From an uncultured Phocaeicola sp. (GTDB lineage Bacteria; Bacteroidota; Bacteroidia; Bacteroidales; Bacteroidaceae), in NCBI GenBank assembly GCA_948566455.1, contig CAOYQO010000002.1, positions 124,001 through 188,000 on the forward strand: 64,000 nucleotides of DNA. The letters run 5' to 3'. The notes below the pieces were generated by a model. It searched no databases and had not been told where the DNA came from. It saw only the letters and a program-made list of their open reading frames with translations. A program made the position numbers and the translations under genes. This document shows, piece by piece, positions 62,304 through 64,000 of this stretch. Numbering within the stretch: position 1 is the stretch's first letter; the number at the start of each line of letters is the position of its first letter.

Positions 62304-64000
62304 ATGGAATTATTAGTATATAAAGCCTCAGCCGGTTCTGGAAAGACATTTACCCTCGCTGTAGAGTACATCAAGCACTTGATACTCAACCCCAGAGCTT
62401 ACCGGCAAATACTTGCCGTAACCTTCACCAATAAAGCTACGGCAGAGATGAAAGAGCGCATCCTGCAACAACTCTACGGAATCTGGGTAAGCGACCCGGC
62501 ATCCGAACCCTACTTGAATCGTATCCGAGAAGACTTACAATGGAAGAATCTGTCTGAAGACGATATCCGCCTGGCAGCCGGAACCGCCTTACAGTACATG
62601 TTGCATGATTACAGTCGGTTCCGGGTGGAAACCATCGACTCTTTTTTCCAATCCGTGATGCGTAATCTGGCACGCGAACTGGAACTAAGCCCGAACCTCA
62701 ATATCGAACTGAATAATACCGAAGTTCTGAGTGATGCAGTGGATAGCCTGATAGAGAAACTAACTCCATCCTCTCCGGTACTGGCCTGGCTACTGGACTA
62801 TATCAATGAGCGTATTGCCGATGATAAACGCTGGAATGTATCCAATGAAATCAAACGCTTTGGCTGGAATATCTTCGATGAAGGTTATATAGAACAAGGT
62901 GAAGGACTCCGCCAACAACTGAAAGATCCCAATACTATCAAGCTATACCGTAATGAACTGAGGGAAATGGAAACGGAAGCTCTGGAACAAATGAAAGGTT
63001 TCTACGACCAATTCATTGGCGAACTGGAAGCACATGCCCTCACACCGGAAGATCTGAAAGGTGGGGCACGAGGCATAGGCAGCTATTTTCGCAAACTGAG
63101 GGATGGACGTTTATCAGACAAAGATACAGTAAATGCCACACTAAAGAACAGTCTGGATGATGCCAAAAACTGGGCTACCAAAACATCTGCGCAGAAGAAC
63201 GAAATTATTCGGCTGGCCGAAACAAGCTTACTCCCGTTATTACAGGATGCTGAAACTTTCAGACCAAGAAACAACAAGATCGTAAATAGTTGCCGACTGT
63301 CCCTGCAACATTTGAATAAATTACAGTTACTTGCCCATATCGACGAAGAAGTGCGTGAACTGAATCGGGAACATAACCGCTTCCTATTATCAGATACGAA
63401 TGCACTGCTCCATAATCTGGTACGAGATGGGGATTCTTCTTTCGTATTCGAAAAAATCGGTGCCAATATACGAAACGTAATGATCGATGAGTTTCAGGAC
63501 ACCAGCCGGATGCAATGGGATAACTTCAAAATTCTACTACTTGAAGGTCTTTCACAAGGAGCAAACAGTTTGATCGTAGGAGATGTGAAACAATCTATCT
63601 ATCGCTGGCGAAACGGCGACTGGGGGATATTGAACGCGCTGGGTACCAAAGATGCTTCTTTCCCTTTCCCGGTACGTGTAGAAACACTAAAGACCAACCG
63701 TCGAAGTGAAACGAATGTCATCCGCTTCAATAATAACTTATTTACCGCAGCCGTGGAATATCTAAATATGCTCCACCTGAAAGAGCTGCAAGAAGACTGC
63801 CACCCCCTGCAACGGGCTTATGCAGATGTTGCCCAGGAATCGCCACGAACGGAAGCTAAAGGATACATCAAAGCAACCTTTCTGGAACCGGACGAAGAGC
63901 ATGACTATACAGAACTCACCATTCTCTCGTTAGGAGAAGAAGTGCAGCGGTTGCTGGAAGCAGGCGTGAAGCTAAACGATATCACCATTCTGGTACGCAA
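62304..64000 (+). CDS. UvrD/AddA-type superfamily I helicase (C-terminus beyond window edge)
   Basis: 565 codons are inside the window and the frame is still open at the edge. Walker A ASAGSGKTFTLAVEYIKH starts at about residue 8. Motif Ia VTFTNKATAEMKERI, Walker B VMIDEFQDTSRMQW (about 392), motif III GDVKQSIYRWRNGDW and motif IV TNRRSETN follow in order. This fits an AddA/RecB-like subunit of a recombination helicase-nuclease; the nuclease domain would lie outside. The ATG at 62304 precedes the P-loop by few residues, normal for the family. Confidence 0.9.
   Translation, partial: MELLVYKASAGSGKTFTLAVEYIKHLILNPRAYRQILAVTFTNKATAEMKERILQQLYGIWVSDPASEPYLNRIREDLQWKNLSEDDIRLAAGTALQYMLHDYSRFRVETIDSFFQSVMRNLARELELSPNLNIELNNTEVLSDAVDSLIEKLTPSSPVLAWLLDYINERIADDKRWNVSNEIKRFGWNIFDEGYIEQGEGLRQQLKDPNTIKLYRNELREMETEALEQMKGFYDQFIGELEAHALTPEDLKGGARGIGSYFRKLRDGRLSDKDTVNATLKNSLDDAKNWATKTSAQKNEIIRLAETSLLPLLQDAETFRPRNNKIVNSCRLSLQHLNKLQLLAHIDEEVRELNREHNRFLLSDTNALLHNLVRDGDSSFVFEKIGANIRNVMIDEFQDTSRMQWDNFKILLLEGLSQGANSLIVGDVKQSIYRWRNGDWGILNALGTKDASFPFPVRVETLKTNRRSETNVIRFNNNLFTAAVEYLNMLHLKELQEDCHPLQRAYADVAQESPRTEAKGYIKATFLEPDEEHDYTELTILSLGEEVQRLLEAGVKLNDITILVR

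Noticed and set aside
1..64000. tRNA or rRNA genes, insertion sequences, integrases, attachment sites
   Set aside because: No T-loop-like GGTTCGAATCC cluster, no ribosomal RNA segments and no transposase or integrase frames were recognised by reading; a tRNA scan was not possible here.

Overview
The window looks like chromosomal DNA of a gut Bacteroides-type bacterium (Bacteroidota). Signs of this are the recurrent promoter element TAnnTTTG (often with TTTG 19-21 bp upstream), A-rich start regions, SusC-style motifs, a Bacteroidota-type RNA polymerase omega, DUF4251, DUF4293 and DUF1573 proteins, a multidomain GH2 beta-galactosidase and an anaerobic cobalamin pathway built from two-domain fusion enzymes. 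No rRNA, tRNA, insertion sequence, prophage or CRISPR array was recognised.

Region 1-9.3 kb: late cobalamin genes on the minus strand. They are cobD (cut by the window edge), cobQ, a small DUF2809 membrane protein, pduO-type adenosyltransferase and cbiA. A plus-strand efflux operon (TolC, HlyD, tandem ABC-2 permease) lies between them. Region 9.4-15.8 kb: a kinase-RapZ fusion beside a MurU-like nucleotidyltransferase (probable cell-wall sugar recycling), a lipoprotein, a DUF4139 protein with a SusC-like insert, a DUF4251 protein and a small antitoxin-like gene. Region 15.9-25.5 kb: the corrin-ring block. A cobalamin riboswitch precedes btuB, followed by a 3' remnant of cbiK and then cobJ-cbiC, cbiET, cbiG-cbiF and cobK-cbiD. 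The cbiG part carries a tandem acidic repeat. cobI stands alone at 36.6 kb.

Region 25.5-36.5 kb: an SDR enzyme, a toxin-antitoxin pair with a decayed toxin, an outer-membrane protein, a BtuFCD-like ABC importer operon ending in a MATE gene with a premature stop, an RclA/RclC/AraC stress locus, an azlD remnant and a possible small transcript. Region 37-47.6 kb: a DUF1573 protein, an OPT transporter-esterase-beta-galactosidase operon, a DUF1460 amidase-like protein, a PadR/PspC pair and a GNAT acetyltransferase.

Region 47.6-64 kb: mostly housekeeping genes. These are a POT peptide transporter, ybaK, uvrA, a T9SS type-B sorting-domain protein, a LysM/periplasmic-binding fusion, an outer-membrane barrel, the bamD-rpoZ-DUF4293 operon, an ACT protein, phenylacetate-CoA ligase, uvrB, a candidate short RNA and a UvrD/AddA-type helicase cut by the right edge.

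The points most worth a second look are the CbiG acidic repeat, the kinase-RapZ-MurU pair, the three decayed genes (cbiK, the RelE/ParE toxin, the MATE 3' end), the perfect 74-bp palindrome at 55949-56022, the intergenic hairpins built from short units in alternating orientation, and two candidate short transcripts.
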